From: Acinetobacter pecorum
GTDB taxonomy: Bacteria; Pseudomonadota; Gammaproteobacteria; Pseudomonadales; Moraxellaceae
Length of the DNA stretch: 64,000 nt
Assembly (NCBI RefSeq): GCF_014837015.1
Contig: NZ_JACSPT010000007.1
Span: 102,810 to 166,809, forward strand
Direction: 5' to 3'
Shown here: positions 16,946 through 27,781 of the stretch, one piece after another
Layout: each line of letters starts with the position of its first letter
Numbering within the stretch: the first letter of the stretch is position 1
Translations under genes and position numbers: made by a program
Notes under the pieces: generated by a model
Databases searched by the model: none
Told to the model about the DNA's origin: nothing
What the model saw: the letters and a program-made list of their open reading frames with translations, nothing else

Positions 16946-18007
16946 TTAAGCGACCTGGTTTTCAAATAGATGCAAGTTAACTGCACTTAACCACACGGTT
17001 TGATTTGGGCGGAATTGATGTGCTCTCGCTTCATCAGGTGTGAGTAAAATTTCAATCAGGTTGCCTTGTCGATCATTCAGTTCTGCAACCACTTTGCCAG
17101 CAATCCACAATTCACGAATAAAGGTGGCCTGAATTGCATTGTCATGTGGCTGCGCATGAATGCGTAAGTCATCTGGACGTGCGAATAAAATAACTTCGCC
17201 TTGAGCAGCATTTTTTGCACCCTCAAACTGGATGCGGTCTTCACCGAGCTGGAGGAGGCCACCATGATTCTGACCTTCAAAACGATTTGCCTGACCCAAA
17301 AAGTCAAATACAAATGGCGTTTTCGGTGTTTCATAGACTTCACGTGGTGAACCGATTTGCTCCACATCACCTTTGTTCATCACTACGATCTGATCCGCAA
17401 CTTCAAGTGCTTCTTCCTGATCATGAGTTACAAAGATCGATGTAATATGCAGTTCATCATGCAGGGTACGTAACCAGCGACGTAGCTCTTTACGGACTTT
17501 GGCATCCAGTGCACCAAAAGGTTCATCCAGTAATAATACACGTGGTTCAACTGCCAGAGCACGTGCCAGTGCAATACGTTGACGCTGCCCCCCAGAAAGC
17601 TGGGCTGGATAACGATCAGCCAGGAAACCAAGCTGAACCAAGTCAAGTAAACGCGTCACACGTTTTTTAATTTCAGCTTCTGATGGACGGGTTTTACGTG
17701 GGCGCACACGCAGGCCAAAGGCAATATTGTCAAATACCGTCATATGGCGGAACAGGGCATAGTGCTGGAATACAAAGCCGACTTCACGCTCCCGTACATG
17801 CACATTGGTAGCATCTTCGCCCTCAAGAATGACCTGACCGCCATCTGCCGATTCCAGACCAGCAATAATACGTAGCAGGGTGGTTTTACCACAGCCTGAT
17901 GGACCCAGTAGAGCCACTAACTGACCATCCGGGAAATCTAGTGAAATGTTTTTCAGTGCATGGAATGCACCAAAGTGTTTTTCAATATTTTTAACTTGAA
18001 TACTCAT
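16946..18007 (-). CDS. cysA: Sulfate/thiosulfate ABC transporter ATPase CysA
   Basis: A 353-residue ATPase. The Walker [10 protein letters not shown] is near residue 36, the signature LSGGQRQR near 138, the Walker [13 protein letters not shown] near 158 and the H-loop VTHD near 194, followed by a C-terminal TOBE-like domain. It powers sulfate import through CysT/CysW. Starts 11 bp after the cysW stop. Confidence 0.95.
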   Translation of the reverse strand: MSIQVKNIEKHFGAFHALKNISLDFPDGQLVALLGPSGCGKTTLLRIIAGLESADGGQVILEGEDATNVHVREREVGFVFQHYALFRHMTVFDNIAFGLRVRPRKTRPSEAEIKKRVTRLLDLVQLGFLADRYPAQLSGGQRQRIALARALAVEPRVLLLDEPFGALDAKVRKELRRWLRTLHDELHITSIFVTHDQEEALEVADQIVVMNKGDVEQIGSPREVYETPKTPFVFDFLGQANRFEGQNHGGLLQLGEDRIQFEGAKNAAQGEVILFARPDDLRIHAQPHDNAIQATFIRELWIAGKVVAELNDRQGNLIEILLTPDEARAHQFRPNQTVWLSAVNLHLFENQVA

Positions 18008-18018
18008 GTGGGCATTCC

Positions 18019-18912
18019 TTAAGAAACTGTTAAATCATCATTACGTTTGTCTTGTTTTTCCTGGCGCAGTTCTACCCAGGTTTTTAGAACCAAGGTCACA
18101 ATTGCGAGGAGAGCCAGAAGTGAAGACACGGCAAACGCAGCACTGAAAGTATATTCGTTATAGAGAATCTCGACGTGAAGCGGCAAGGTATTGGTTTCGC
18201 CGCGGATATGACCAGAAACCACCGATACTGCACCAAACTCGCCCATGGCACGTGCATTACATAGAATTACACCGTAGATCAGGCCCCACTTGATGTTTGG
18301 CAGGGTCACTTTCCAGAAAGTCTGCCAGCCAGAAGCACCGAGTACAATTGCCGCTTCTTCTTCTTCAGTACCTTGTGCTTCCATTAACGGAATCAGCTCA
18401 CGGGCAACAAAAGGTACGGTAATGAAGACGGTTGCCAGAACAATCGCAGGCACCGCGTACAGGATCTTGATGTCATTGTCCATCAGCCAGGAACCCATCC
18501 AGCCTTGGGTACCAAAAATCAGTACCAGCATTAACCCGGCAATTACGGGTGAAACCGAGAAAGGCATATCGATCAGGGTGGTGAGGAATGACTTGCCACG
18601 GAAATTAAACTTGGCCACTGACCATGCAGCAGCAACACCAAATATGACATTGAGTGGTACTGCGATTGCAGCAGTCAACAGGGTGAGTTTCACTGCCGAC
18701 AAGGTATCCGGATGTACCAGAGCCTGGGTATAAACACCTATTCCCTGTTTGAAAGCTTCTACAAAAACCAGAATCAGCGGCAGAATCAGACAGCTCAAAA
18801 AGAAAAGCAGTGCAATGGTAATCAGGGTATAACGTACCCAGGTTGGCTCGCGGGTTGCATCACGGGATTGCAGCTTTTCAGCCAGCGCATTGCTGTTGGT
18901 ATTTAAACTCAT
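18019..18912 (-). CDS. cysW: Sulfate ABC transporter permease CysW
   Basis: A 297-residue inner-membrane permease with about six hydrophobic segments. The EAA loop is seen as [21 protein letters not shown] near residue 200. Its ATG overlaps the cysT stop by four bases (ATGA), showing translational coupling. Confidence 0.94.
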   Translation of the reverse strand: MSLNTNSNALAEKLQSRDATREPTWVRYTLITIALLFFLSCLILPLILVFVEAFKQGIGVYTQALVHPDTLSAVKLTLLTAAIAVPLNVIFGVAAAWSVAKFNFRGKSFLTTLIDMPFSVSPVIAGLMLVLIFGTQGWMGSWLMDNDIKILYAVPAIVLATVFITVPFVARELIPLMEAQGTEEEEAAIVLGASGWQTFWKVTLPNIKWGLIYGVILCNARAMGEFGAVSVVSGHIRGETNTLPLHVEILYNEYTFSAAFAVSSLLALLAIVTLVLKTWVELRQEKQDKRNDDLTVS

Positions 18913-19742
18913 CGTGCAGTTCTCCCGGTACGGCGGCTTGCCCAGGCTTGCAGTAAGTTAATCAGGAACAGCAAGACAAAAGAAATCAGCAACATCACTA
19001 CTGCAATGGTGGTTGCACCTGCATAGTCATATTCTTCCAGGCGAGAAATAATCATTAAGGGGGCAATTTCTGTTTCAAAAGGCTGGTTACCAGCAATAAA
19101 TATCACGGAGCCATATTCACCAACACCACGGGCGAAGGCCAAAGCGAAGCCAGTGATCAGCGCAGGCAGAAGGATTGGAAAAATCACTTTGGTGATAATC
19201 TGAAAACGGTTGGCACCCAGTGCAGAAGCCGCTTCTTCCAGTTCAGTTTCCAGATCACTCAGTACCGGTTGGACGGTACGCACTACAAAAGGCAGACCAA
19301 TAAAGATCAGCGCTAATGTAATACCAATCGGGGTATAGGCGACTTTGATACCGATCGGTTCTAGATATTGACCAATCCAGCCGGTCGGTGCATATAAAGA
19401 GGTCAGGGCAATACCCGCAACCGCGGTGGGTAAGGCAAATGGCAAATCTACCAAAGCATCGACAAGACGCTTGCCCGGAAAGCTGTAACGTACCAGACAC
19501 CAGGCCAGTAACAGGCCAAATACTACATTTACCAGTGCGGCAAAAATCGCTGCGCTGAAACTGAGTTGCAGTGATTTTTGGATACGTTCAGAGCTCAGGA
19601 TCTCCCATAAGCCTTCCCAGCCAATGCCTAGTGATTTAATAAAAACAGCAGACAGGGGGATCAGAACGATTAATGACAAATACGCTAGGGTAAAGCCTAG
19701 AGAAAGACCAAATCCTGGCAGCACTCGGGATCGCTGCGACAT
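18909..19742 (-). CDS. cysT: Sulfate ABC transporter permease CysT (CysU)
   Basis: A 277-residue permease, the partner of CysW, with the EAA loop [22 protein letters not shown] near residue 170. GAGGAG precedes the ATG. First gene of the cysT-cysW-cysA set; the hydrolase and sbp genes lie upstream on the same strand. Confidence 0.94.
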   Translation of the reverse strand: MSQRSRVLPGFGLSLGFTLAYLSLIVLIPLSAVFIKSLGIGWEGLWEILSSERIQKSLQLSFSAAIFAALVNVVFGLLLAWCLVRYSFPGKRLVDALVDLPFALPTAVAGIALTSLYAPTGWIGQYLEPIGIKVAYTPIGITLALIFIGLPFVVRTVQPVLSDLETELEEAASALGANRFQIITKVIFPILLPALITGFALAFARGVGEYGSVIFIAGNQPFETEIAPLMIISRLEEYDYAGATTIAVVMLLISFVLLFLINLLQAWASRRTGRTAR

Positions 19743-19827
19743 GATTACTCCTCAAAAGAGAGAATGCTCGTTAAAAATAACCAGCGAAATTAGAAAATAA
19801 ATTTGGCACAAGCATAGTTTGCAGCGA

Positions 19828-20433
19828 CTAAAATGCAAATTTAAAATAATACTTGCTATCATCAACTTTACTGATATAAGGCATAGCGTTTTCTGAAATC
19901 AAATATTGTTTAATTTCGGGAAAAGGACCGAAGCCTGAAGCGACATTGACATGACCGACTGCCCCCAGATTGACCGGTTTGATTTTCCAGGCCTGGGCCA
20001 GTAAGTGCGCATCTTCAAAGCTTAACCATGGATCATTTTCACTGATCAATAATTTGGTAGGTACTTGAAGTTTGAGCTGTTGAAAATAGGCGCTGTAGTC
20101 TGTTTGACTATCACGCGCAAAACCATTTTCCCCAAATCGTGCCGGATTAGCTGGAGCTACCAATAGCAGATTTTTTACTTTTGCATTGAGTTCCGGATGT
20201 TGGGCAAGGGCAGCTACACTGGTCAGACAGCCAAAGCTGTGTGCCACAATCTGTACGTCTTCTGGAATAGCTTGCAGGATATTGACAAATTCAATGATCC
20301 ATTTCTGCAAAACCGGATGATTCCAATCCTTTTGTTGCACACGAGAGCATCGAGTTAGCCGTTGTTGTAACCATGTTTGCCAGTGATTGTATTCGCTACC
20401 ACCGACACCTGGAACAATAAGCGTATGGGTCAT
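19828..20433 (-). CDS. Alpha/beta hydrolase, RBBP9/YdeN family
   Basis: A small serine hydrolase of 201 residues. The nucleophile elbow is AHSFGCL near residue 65, an acidic residue is in ENDPW near 132, and the catalytic His is in GAVGHVNVASGFG near 160. Substrate unknown for this family. It sits between sbp and cysT on the same strand, with GAGGAG before its ATG, so it is probably co-expressed with sulfate uptake. Whether it works in sulfur scavenging (for example on sulfur esters) is only a guess from position. Confidence 0.82.
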   Translation of the reverse strand: MTHTLIVPGVGGSEYNHWQTWLQQRLTRCSRVQQKDWNHPVLQKWIIEFVNILQAIPEDVQIVAHSFGCLTSVAALAQHPELNAKVKNLLLVAPANPARFGENGFARDSQTDYSAYFQQLKLQVPTKLLISENDPWLSFEDAHLLAQAWKIKPVNLGAVGHVNVASGFGPFPEIKQYLISENAMPYISKVDDSKYYFKFAF

Positions 20434-20462
20434 ATCAATGCTCCTCAGAGACCAGCTGTGAA

Positions 20463-21476
20463 TTACTTTGCGCTGTTTGCCTTTACAATTTGATCAAACA
20501 CGCCACCATTTTCAAAATGTGTTTTCTGCACTTTATCCCAGCCCCCAAATTCCTGATCAATGGTGACAAGTTTTAATGGCTTAAATACCTGGCTGTATTT
20601 GGCCAGAACTTTGGCAGTACGTGGACGATAGAAGTTACGTGCCGAAATTTCCTGACCAAGGGGGGAATACAGGAAGTTTAAATAACCCTGAGCCAGGTAT
20701 TTGTTGCCTTTTTTAGCAGCATTTTTTTCTACAATCGCAACCGGCGGCTCAGCCAGAATCGACAGTGATGGGGTTACAATTTCAAACTTGCCCGGCTGTT
20801 CACGAAGGGCAAGATGCGCCTCATTTTCCCAAGCCAGTAAAACATCCCCAATCCCGCGTTCAGCAAAAGTCGTGGTTGAGCCACGTGCTCCAGAATCTAG
20901 CACTTTGGTATTTTTATAGATTTTACGGACAAATTCTTGCGCAGTTTTATCGTTTCCACCTGCCTGATGCTTGGCCCAAGCCCATGCAGCCAGATAATTC
21001 CAGCGCGCACCGCCTGAGGTTTTCGGGTTTGGCGTAATGATCGCTACACCGGGTTTAACCAGATCTCCCCAGTCTTTAATCCCTTTGGGATTGTTTTTGC
21101 GCACCAGGAAAACGATAGTTGAAGTATAGGGTGTCGAGTTATTGGGTAAATTCTTTTGCCAGTCTGCAGGTAACAGTTTGGCTTTCGCTTCCAGTACATC
21201 AATATCAGCGGCCAGAGCTAATGTCACGACATCGGCATCCAGTCCATCAATTACCGCGCGAGCCTGTTTGCCTGAACCGCCATGCGATTGCTTAAAATTG
21301 ATTTTTTGACCGGTACGGCTTTCCCAGTATTTGCCAAAATTCTTATTTACATCTTCATACAGTTCACGGGTCGGATCATAGGATACATTGAGAAAATCAC
21401 GTGCTGCTGCACCAAATGAGGTTACCGAGATAACAGCTGCTAAAACCCCAAGTTTTAATGTATTTGAAATGCTCAT
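20463..21476 (-). CDS. sbp: Periplasmic sulfate-binding protein, copy 1
   Basis: A 337-residue solute-binding protein. A signal peptide of about 25 residues (cleavage after GAAA) is followed by the sulfate-binding family blocks: [23 protein letters not shown] (the sulfate-contacting loop), [12 protein letters not shown] and NFYRPR. It delivers sulfate to CysTWA. The frame runs to 21527, but a start at 21476 gives a normal signal peptide. Paralogue of the next gene; roughly three quarters of residues match by eye. Confidence 0.92.
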   Translation of the reverse strand: MSISNTLKLGVLAAVISVTSFGAAARDFLNVSYDPTRELYEDVNKNFGKYWESRTGQKINFKQSHGGSGKQARAVIDGLDADVVTLALAADIDVLEAKAKLLPADWQKNLPNNSTPYTSTIVFLVRKNNPKGIKDWGDLVKPGVAIITPNPKTSGGARWNYLAAWAWAKHQAGGNDKTAQEFVRKIYKNTKVLDSGARGSTTTFAERGIGDVLLAWENEAHLALREQPGKFEIVTPSLSILAEPPVAIVEKNAAKKGNKYLAQGYLNFLYSPLGQEISARNFYRPRTAKVLAKYSQVFKPLKLVTIDQEFGGWDKVQKTHFENGGVFDQIVKANSAK

Positions 21477-21531
21477 CTGGACTGAATCTCTGATATGTTC
21501 TGTAACATAAGTGCAGAATAAACTCATTCTT

Positions 21532-21594
21532 TATGCATAAAAAATAATTAAAAATGAATTTTATATGAAAAAAAGAGATAAATAACCTCTTAAG
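21532..21594 (-). promoter_or_regulatory. Upstream block of sbp copy 1, duplicated in copy 2
   Basis: The AT-rich segment here (TGCATAAAAAATAATTAAAA, then GAATT and AAAAGAGATA blocks) is repeated at 22717-22770 in front of the second sbp gene. The shared block is likely the promoter and the CysB site; the exact site is not resolved. Confidence 0.45.
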
Positions 21595-21651
21595 TGTTTG
21601 AAATAAGAATGGCCTTATGAATAAAGGCCATAATGAACTGCATTTAAAGTA

Positions 21652-22659
21652 TTATTTTGCGTGATTGGCTTTAACAATCTGGTCAAACACACCGCCATTG
21701 TCAAAATGCTGTTTCTGAACTTTGGTCCAGCCACCAAACTCTTTATCAATGGTTACCAGCTTCAATGGCTTGAATACATTATTGTGCTGCTTCAGGACAT
21801 TCGCATTACGTGGACGGTAAAAGTTTTTCGCCGCCACAGTTTGCCCAGCAGGTGAATAGAGGTAATTTAAATAGGCTTTGGCGAGGTTTTCATTACCGTC
21901 TTTTTTTGCATTTTTTTCTACAATCGCCACCGGTGGTTCAGCCAGAATAGACAGAGAAGGGGTAATAATCTCAAATTTACCCGGTTGTTCACGGACAGCT
22001 AAATGCGCTTCGTTTTCCCAGGCCAGTAATACATCCCCAATCCCACGTTCAGCAAAAGTCGTTGTGGCACCGCGTGCTCCAGAATCCAGTACTTTGGTCT
22101 GTTTATAGATTTGACGCACAAAGTCTTGTGCTTTAGCATCATTGCCACCTTTTTGATGTTTGGCCCATGCCCAGGCAGCCAGATAATTCCAGCGTGCACC
22201 ACCTGAAGTTTTTGGGTTCGGGGTAATAATGTCTACGCCCGGTTTAACCAGATCTCCCCAGTCTTTGATCCCTTTTGGATTGCCTTTATGTACAAGGAAA
22301 ACGATAGTTGAAGTATAGGGTGTCGAATTCTGCGGGAATTTCTTTTGCCAGTCTTTAGGCAGCAAACCTCGTTCTGCAATCTCATCAATATCTGCTGCCA
22401 GTGCCAGTGTCACAACATCGGCATCCAGTCCGTCAATCACGGCACGTGCCTGTTTGCCTGAACCACCATGTGACTGTTTATAGTTAATATCCTGACCGGT
22501 GGTTTTTTTCCAGTATGCGCTGAATTCCTTATTGAAATTATCATATAATTCACGAGTCGGGTCATATGAAACGTTTAGGAAATCTTTTGCAGAGACACTA
22601 AAAGCGCTTGCTGATACCAGTGCTGCCAATACCCCAATTTTTAATTTACGAATGCTCAT
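21652..22659 (-). CDS. sbp: Periplasmic sulfate-binding protein, copy 2
   Basis: A 335-residue tandem paralogue of the gene at 20463, with the same blocks ([35 protein letters not shown]) and a signal peptide ending at SVSA. ATG 22659 has GAGG five bases upstream; the frame upstream to 22698 lacks a ribosome site. It has its own leader, so the two copies can be regulated separately. The copies may differ in ligand preference (sulfate, thiosulfate). Confidence 0.92.
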   Translation of the reverse strand: MSIRKLKIGVLAALVSASAFSVSAKDFLNVSYDPTRELYDNFNKEFSAYWKKTTGQDINYKQSHGGSGKQARAVIDGLDADVVTLALAADIDEIAERGLLPKDWQKKFPQNSTPYTSTIVFLVHKGNPKGIKDWGDLVKPGVDIITPNPKTSGGARWNYLAAWAWAKHQKGGNDAKAQDFVRQIYKQTKVLDSGARGATTTFAERGIGDVLLAWENEAHLAVREQPGKFEIITPSLSILAEPPVAIVEKNAKKDGNENLAKAYLNYLYSPAGQTVAAKNFYRPRNANVLKQHNNVFKPLKLVTIDKEFGGWTKVQKQHFDNGGVFDQIVKANHAK

Positions 22660-22716
22660 TTTTGCCTCAAGTTTTTTAGCTTTTGTTAGATGAGGCAAGA
22701 ATAGCTTGAGTTTTTT

Positions 22717-22770
22717 TGCATAAAAAATAATTAAAAAAGAATTGGATGTGAGTAAAAGAGATATATAGGT
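22717..22770 (-). promoter_or_regulatory. Upstream block of sbp copy 2
   Basis: Nearly the same sequence block as at 21532-21594 upstream of sbp copy 1. It lies in the divergent spacer with pabC. Confidence 0.45.
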
Positions 22771-22818
22771 GAAGCCTGGATATTACTGCCCAATTTATAT
22801 TTTAGAGACCGTAAAAAT

Positions 22819-23631
22819 ATGCTGTATTTAAAAAATGCCCAACGTGTCAGTCATATAGAGGTGCTGGATCGTGGCTTTCATTATGGTGATGGTTGTTTTA
22901 CGACGGCCCGGATTCGACATAACCGGATTGAATTGTATGATCGTCATTTGACACGTTTGCAAAACAGCAATCAGAGCTTAAGCCTGAATGCCAATCTCGA
23001 TCTGATCACGGAAAGTTTACAGCTTCTAGGGAAATCACAGGGTAAGCTGAACGGGACATTAAAGATTGTGCTCAGTCGTGGAGTGGGTCAGCGCGGTTAT
23101 AGTTTGCCGGATCATCCAGCAGATCTCTGGCTGTTTTATTATCCTCAAGACATACAGGATTTTAGGTTTGAACAGATTCAAAGTGGCGTATTGCAGCGGG
23201 CAGTGGGATTGACCATGCCCAGTCTGGTTGGACTGAAAACCCTGAACCGCCTGGAGCAGGTTTTACTGAAACAGGAAGCAGATCAACGCGGCTGGCCTGA
23301 GGCAATAGTGACAGATGTACAAGGTGGCATTGTCGAAGGGGTGAGCAGTAATTGTTTCATTCTTATAAAGAATACATGGATTACGCCGGAACTCCGTTAT
23401 AATGGCGTCTTCGGTGTCATGCGTGCAGAAATTCTACAACGTATGCAAGATCAGGGTATTGTCTGTGAACAACGATATATGGGTATGGATGAAATTTCCC
23501 ATATTCGGAGTCTGTTTTTCTGCAATGCACTCAGCCCGATGAAAATTGTCACACAATTTGAGCAGCGCGCCTTGGATGGCAATGCTTGTATTGAACTTTT
23601 TAACCGTCTTCGATTAAACCAGATGTCTTAA
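22819..23631 (+). CDS. pabC: Aminodeoxychorismate lyase
   Basis: A 270-residue PLP-dependent class IV enzyme. RGFHYGDGCFTTARI lies near residue 18, the PLP lysine in GLKTLNRLEQ near residue 138, and EGVSSNCF near residue 174. It makes p-aminobenzoate for folate. It starts a pabC-mltG-tmk operon, a conserved order also seen in Pseudomonas. Confidence 0.92.
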   Translation: MLYLKNAQRVSHIEVLDRGFHYGDGCFTTARIRHNRIELYDRHLTRLQNSNQSLSLNANLDLITESLQLLGKSQGKLNGTLKIVLSRGVGQRGYSLPDHPADLWLFYYPQDIQDFRFEQIQSGVLQRAVGLTMPSLVGLKTLNRLEQVLLKQEADQRGWPEAIVTDVQGGIVEGVSSNCFILIKNTWITPELRYNGVFGVMRAEILQRMQDQGIVCEQRYMGMDEISHIRSLFFCNALSPMKIVTQFEQRALDGNACIELFNRLRLNQMS

Positions 23632-23632
23632 T

Positions 23633-24691
23633 ATGTCAGCTTCCAAACCTAAAGCCAAAAAGAACAATAAGGTGAGATCTTCCTCATCTTTCAAAGGAAT
23701 TGTCTTAGTACTGATTGGTATTGCTTTGATTTTGGGGTTAATCCTAAAGAGCAGTTTGTGGAAAGATTATCCTGTTGAAGGAAAAAAACAGCTGCTCGCG
23801 ATTGAATCTGGTCAAACCTATTCCGGTTTCATTGATCGCCTGGCCAAAGAAGATCAGGTGAGTTTTCCGATCATCCTGAAACTGTATCAGCGCATCATGA
23901 TTCATGACACCATGAAAGCGGGCGTGTATGAAGTACGCCAAGGCATGAGTTTTCGTCAGGTATTGGAAATGATTTCCAATGCAGACAATGCCCAGATGAG
24001 CCGGATTCTGGTGATTGAAGGCACAACATTTAAACAGCTGGTCGATATCCTGAAGAAAAATGATCTGGTTACTAAGGAAGTGCTGCATCTGCCTACTGCG
24101 CAATTACTGAAAGAACTCAATATTACGTATTCACATCCCGAAGGGTTGTTTGCACCGGATACTTACTTCTTTGCCAAAGGTGAAACAGACCGCAAAATTC
24201 TGACCAATCTGTATCAGCGACAGATGAAAATACTGGATGAAGCGTGGGCAAAACGCGCGGCTGATCTACCGTATCAGAATAAATATGACGCGCTGATTAT
24301 GGCATCAATTATTGAAAAAGAGACCAGTATTGACCGTGAGCTGGAACAGGTTTCCGGGGTGTTTATACGCCGTTTAAAAAATGGTATGCGTTTACAGACT
24401 GATCCAACGGTAATTTACGGAATGGGTGACAGCTATAACGGTAATATTACCCGCAAGGATTTACGCACACCGACGCCGTATAATACCTATACCATTTCAG
24501 GGTTGCCGCCAACACCAATTGCCTTGCCAAGCAAGAAAGCCATTGAAGCAGCCATGCATCCGGATAATTCTGAGAATCTGTACTTTGTAGCGACCGGCGA
24601 TGGTGGACATAAATTCACCACCAATCTGAATGATCACAATAAAGCAGTGCAGGAATATCTGACGATTTTACGTTCGAAAAGTAAGGAATGA
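23633..24691 (+). CDS. mltG: Endolytic murein transglycosylase MltG
   Basis: A 352-residue YceG-like protein. A cytoplasmic basic tail (residues 1-20) leads into one membrane segment (about 22-44), then a periplasmic LysM-like part and the catalytic domain. The catalytic Glu is in SIIEKETS near residue 225, followed by RLQTDPTVIYG and TPYNTY...GLPPTPI. It cuts nascent glycan strands to end polymerisation. It begins one base after the pabC stop and overlaps tmk. Confidence 0.93.
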   Translation: MSASKPKAKKNNKVRSSSSFKGIVLVLIGIALILGLILKSSLWKDYPVEGKKQLLAIESGQTYSGFIDRLAKEDQVSFPIILKLYQRIMIHDTMKAGVYEVRQGMSFRQVLEMISNADNAQMSRILVIEGTTFKQLVDILKKNDLVTKEVLHLPTAQLLKELNITYSHPEGLFAPDTYFFAKGETDRKILTNLYQRQMKILDEAWAKRAADLPYQNKYDALIMASIIEKETSIDRELEQVSGVFIRRLKNGMRLQTDPTVIYGMGDSYNGNITRKDLRTPTPYNTYTISGLPPTPIALPSKKAIEAAMHPDNSENLYFVATGDGGHKFTTNLNDHNKAVQEYLTILRSKSKE

Positions 24692-24693
24692 GT

Positions 24694-25293
24694 ATGTTTA
24701 TTAGCTTTGAAGGCACAGAAGGTGTGGGTAAAACTACGCTCATTCGTTCGATCTATGCAGATTTTATTGCACAGGGCAAGGACGTTATTCTCACTCGCGA
24801 ACCGGGGGGAACACTAATGGCCGAGCAGATTCGTTCGCTATTGCTGACAGTGAATCATGAAGAAACTATGGCACATGATACCGAGTTACTGTTGATGTAT
24901 GCAGCACGTGCACAGCATCTGGCACAAGTGATTCTGCCTGCATTAGAAGCCGGAAAGATTGTGCTATGTGACCGTTTTAGCGATGCCAGCTTTGCCTATC
25001 AATGCGCGGGTAGGGGCCTGAGTGAAACCAAGTTGCAGGTACTGAATACCCACTTTGTTGCACGTATGCCAGACATTACCTTCTGGTTAGAAGCCCCTAT
25101 TGAGCTGGGAATGAACCGTGCACGTGAACGTGGGGCACTGGATCGTTTTGAACAGGAGAAAGTCACTTTCTTTGAGAAAGTGAGGGCAGGTTATGAAAGC
25201 TTGTGGCAACGTTATCCAGAACGCATCAAACGTCTGGATGCGACCCAAACCCCTGAACAGGTATTTGAGCAGGCCTTAAGTTATCTAAAATAA
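24694..25293 (+). CDS. tmk: Thymidylate kinase
   Basis: A 199-residue dTMP kinase. The P-loop GTEGVGKTT lies near residue 7, DRFSDASFAYQ near residue 92 and a LID-region RERGALDRFEQE near 140. Two ATGs are in frame. ATG 24688 overlaps the mltG stop but touches the AAGGA site. ATG 24694 is six bases from it and gives the usual MFISFEG start. Confidence 0.93.
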   Translation: MFISFEGTEGVGKTTLIRSIYADFIAQGKDVILTREPGGTLMAEQIRSLLLTVNHEETMAHDTELLLMYAARAQHLAQVILPALEAGKIVLCDRFSDASFAYQCAGRGLSETKLQVLNTHFVARMPDITFWLEAPIELGMNRARERGALDRFEQEKVTFFEKVRAGYESLWQRYPERIKRLDATQTPEQVFEQALSYLK

Positions 25294-25345
25294 GCTGGGT
25301 CTTAAAATACTTTTTTTATTTGAGTTTTCTCTAGGGTGATTCGTG

Positions 25346-25384
25346 AAAAATCTTCTATATTAAGATGAATATAGAAGATTTTTT
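25346..25384 (+). terminator. 15-bp hairpin: tmk terminator abutting the next start codon
   Basis: A perfect 15-bp stem (25346-25360 with 25369-25383) with an 8-nt loop, ending in a T tract. It fits an intrinsic terminator for the pabC-mltG-tmk operon. It stops six bases before the ATG at 25390, so it also covers the place where a ribosome site should be. Confidence 0.8.
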
Positions 25385-25389
25385 ATAAT

Positions 25390-25806
25390 ATGAGAACGAC
25401 TAAAACTGAAATAGAACAATTTTTACAACAAGAGTTTCCACAAAGCCTGGAGAAGTGCCGGATTGAGGAAATTTCTCCGCGTGGAGCTACTTTGCTGTAT
25501 CAGGTGAGATCAGAGGAATTGCGTCCAGGCGGCACCGTTTCTGGTCCAACCATGATGACCTTGGCAGATTTTGCTCTTTATGTTGCGATTCTGGGTGAAA
25601 TTGGATTGGTCGGTTTGGCCGTGACCACTAACTTGAATATCAATTTCTTACGTAAGCCTTCAGGTGGAACCGATATACGCGGAGAATGTAAGCTGATCAA
25701 GGTCGGTAAGGCGCTGATTGTGGGAGAAGTCTGGATTTATTCGATAGATCATGAAGAACCTGTGGCGCATGTGACCGGAACATATTCAATTCCACCACAA
25801 CGTTAA
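25390..25806 (+). CDS. PaaI-type hotdog thioesterase
   Basis: A 138-residue hotdog-fold protein. The PaaI-like pattern RPGGTVSGPTMMTLADFALYVAI and VTTNLNINFLRKP lies in the middle. Such enzymes hydrolyse acyl-CoAs in the cytosol. There is no Shine-Dalgarno: the ATG directly follows the hairpin at 25346-25383. It may be translated from a leaderless mRNA starting near the T tract, or through read-through past the hairpin. Confidence 0.8.
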   Translation: MRTTKTEIEQFLQQEFPQSLEKCRIEEISPRGATLLYQVRSEELRPGGTVSGPTMMTLADFALYVAILGEIGLVGLAVTTNLNINFLRKPSGGTDIRGECKLIKVGKALIVGEVWIYSIDHEEPVAHVTGTYSIPPQR

Positions 25807-25917
25807 ATATTTGAAAGTTAGAAGACTGGCTATAAATAGCCTAAGCTAAGTTGAAGCAAATAAAAATTTAAAAATAAAAGGAGATATGCTGCCGATCAGC
25901 ATATCTCCCCAGATTAT

Positions 25918-27552
25918 TTAAATATTGACCAGTGGGGTTTCGACTTCAAAATTTGGTGGGGTAAGTACAGTTTTGCGTAGTTCAGGCAATAGCGCTGGAT
26001 AATCAAGCGTGAAATGCAGACCACGAGATTCTTTACGGTGCATGGCACAGCGTACAATCATCTCGGACACTAACACCAGATTACGAAGCTCGATCAGGTT
26101 TTTACTAACCTGATAATCCTGATAGTACTCGGTGATTTCTTTTTTTAGCATTTCAATACGATGCAAGGCACGTTCCAGACGCTTCGTCGTACGTACAATC
26201 CCGACATAATTCCACATGGTTTGCCGTAACTCGTCCCAGTTTTGCAGAATCACCACATCCTCATCCGGGTTGGTTACCTGGGAATCATCCCAAACTGGTA
26301 CTGCGGGAAAGGTATAGGCAGGATTGAAATGAGTTTGGATATGTTCGGCCGCACTCATACCATAAACAAAGCATTCTAAAAGTGAGTTACTGGCCATACG
26401 GTTAGCACCATGCAGGCCGGTATAAGAGGTTTCCCCAATTGCATAGAGTCCGGCAATATCAGTCTGACTATTTTCATCGACCACCACGCCACCGCAGGTG
26501 TAATGGGCTGCCGGAACAACTGGAATCATGTCCTTGGTAATGTCGATCCCTAGTTCAAGTAAACGGGCGTACAGGGTAGGGAAATGCTCTTTGACAAAGT
26601 TTTCATCTTTATGGGTAATGTCCAGCCAGACATGCCGAATACCGAGCCGCTTGATTTCATAGTCGATGGCACGTGCCACGATATCACGCGGTGCGAGTTC
26701 CGCGCGCTCGTCAAAACGCAGCATAAAGCGTTCGCCATCTGGCAGGCGCAGATAAGCGCCTTCGCCGCGCATTGCTTCAGTAATCAGGAAAGAACGTGCT
26801 TGCGGATGATAAAGACAGGTCGGATGAAACTGGTTAAATTCCATATTGGCGACCCGGCAGCCGGCACGATAGGCCATGGCAATACCATCACCTGTGGCAA
26901 TGTCCGGATTTGAAGTATATAAATAAGCTTTCATGGCACCGCCACAGGCTAGGGCGGTAAATGAGGCCAAGAAGGTATGCACTTTTTCAGTTTGTTCATC
27001 TAGGGCATATAAACCCAGAGCACGATTATTACCGTCTAACCCCAGCTTTTGTGAACAGATCAGGTCAATCGCAATATAATTTTCAAAGATTTTAATATTC
27101 TGTTTTTCTTGAGCCCGTTGGACCAGAGTAGTGGAAATCGCTCGACCCGTGGCATCGGCAGCATGAATAATTCGGCGCTGTGAATGACCACCTTCACGGG
27201 TAAGATGTAACTGTTCCTGTTCGTCGAGGGTAAATTGCACGCCGTGTTTTAGCAAGAATTCAACTGACGGTTTCCCACCTTCTACTGTCTGTTTTACCGC
27301 TTCCATTTCACACAGTTGTGCACCTGCAATCATGGTGTCATCAATATGCTGTTCAATTGAGTCCATTTCATCGAGGACTGCGGCTACCCCGCCTTGTGCA
27401 TAAAAGGTACTGGCATCTGTCAGGGTAGATTTCGCTAAGACTGCAATATTAAAATGGTCTGGGAGCGATAAGGCTAAGCTTAAACCGGCACCGCCGCTGC
27501 CCACAATAATGACGTCAAATTGATGGGTAAGAGATGAATGAGACATGTCCAT
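25918..27552 (-). CDS. nadB: L-aspartate oxidase
   Basis: A 544-residue FAD enzyme for the first step of NAD synthesis (L-aspartate to iminoaspartate). [11 protein letters not shown] lies near residue 18, AQGGVAAVL near 50 and [13 protein letters not shown] near 230. The C-terminal helical domain of the succinate-dehydrogenase/NadB family is also present. Divergent from mucD, as nadB is next to algU in Pseudomonas. A second in-frame ATG at 27546 is equally possible. Confidence 0.95.
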   Translation of the reverse strand: MDMSHSSLTHQFDVIIVGSGGAGLSLALSLPDHFNIAVLAKSTLTDASTFYAQGGVAAVLDEMDSIEQHIDDTMIAGAQLCEMEAVKQTVEGGKPSVEFLLKHGVQFTLDEQEQLHLTREGGHSQRRIIHAADATGRAISTTLVQRAQEKQNIKIFENYIAIDLICSQKLGLDGNNRALGLYALDEQTEKVHTFLASFTALACGGAMKAYLYTSNPDIATGDGIAMAYRAGCRVANMEFNQFHPTCLYHPQARSFLITEAMRGEGAYLRLPDGERFMLRFDERAELAPRDIVARAIDYEIKRLGIRHVWLDITHKDENFVKEHFPTLYARLLELGIDITKDMIPVVPAAHYTCGGVVVDENSQTDIAGLYAIGETSYTGLHGANRMASNSLLECFVYGMSAAEHIQTHFNPAYTFPAVPVWDDSQVTNPDEDVVILQNWDELRQTMWNYVGIVRTTKRLERALHRIEMLKKEITEYYQDYQVSKNLIELRNLVLVSEMIVRCAMHRKESRGLHFTLDYPALLPELRKTVLTPPNFEVETPLVNI

Positions 27553-27781
27553 CAGCTAATTTTAAAAAAGTTTGGTAATAACAGCGCTTTTTTGTGCAAA
27601 AGGCAAGCATTGAAGTGCTCATTTATTGATGAAAAAAATTAATCAAAGTCTTAACTTAGGGTTTTGATAATGAGATATTGTCCAGAGAGACGTTTTGAAA
27701 CATATTATTACTTAAACTTTACAGTGTTTGTGATAAAACCTATTTACATAAATTTATCAACAATTTGAGTGAATAATTTAT

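Noticed and set aside
18290..18733. Plus-strand frame (147 codons) antisense to cysW
   Set aside because: Ser/Thr/Ala-rich shadow of the permease gene; no start signal.
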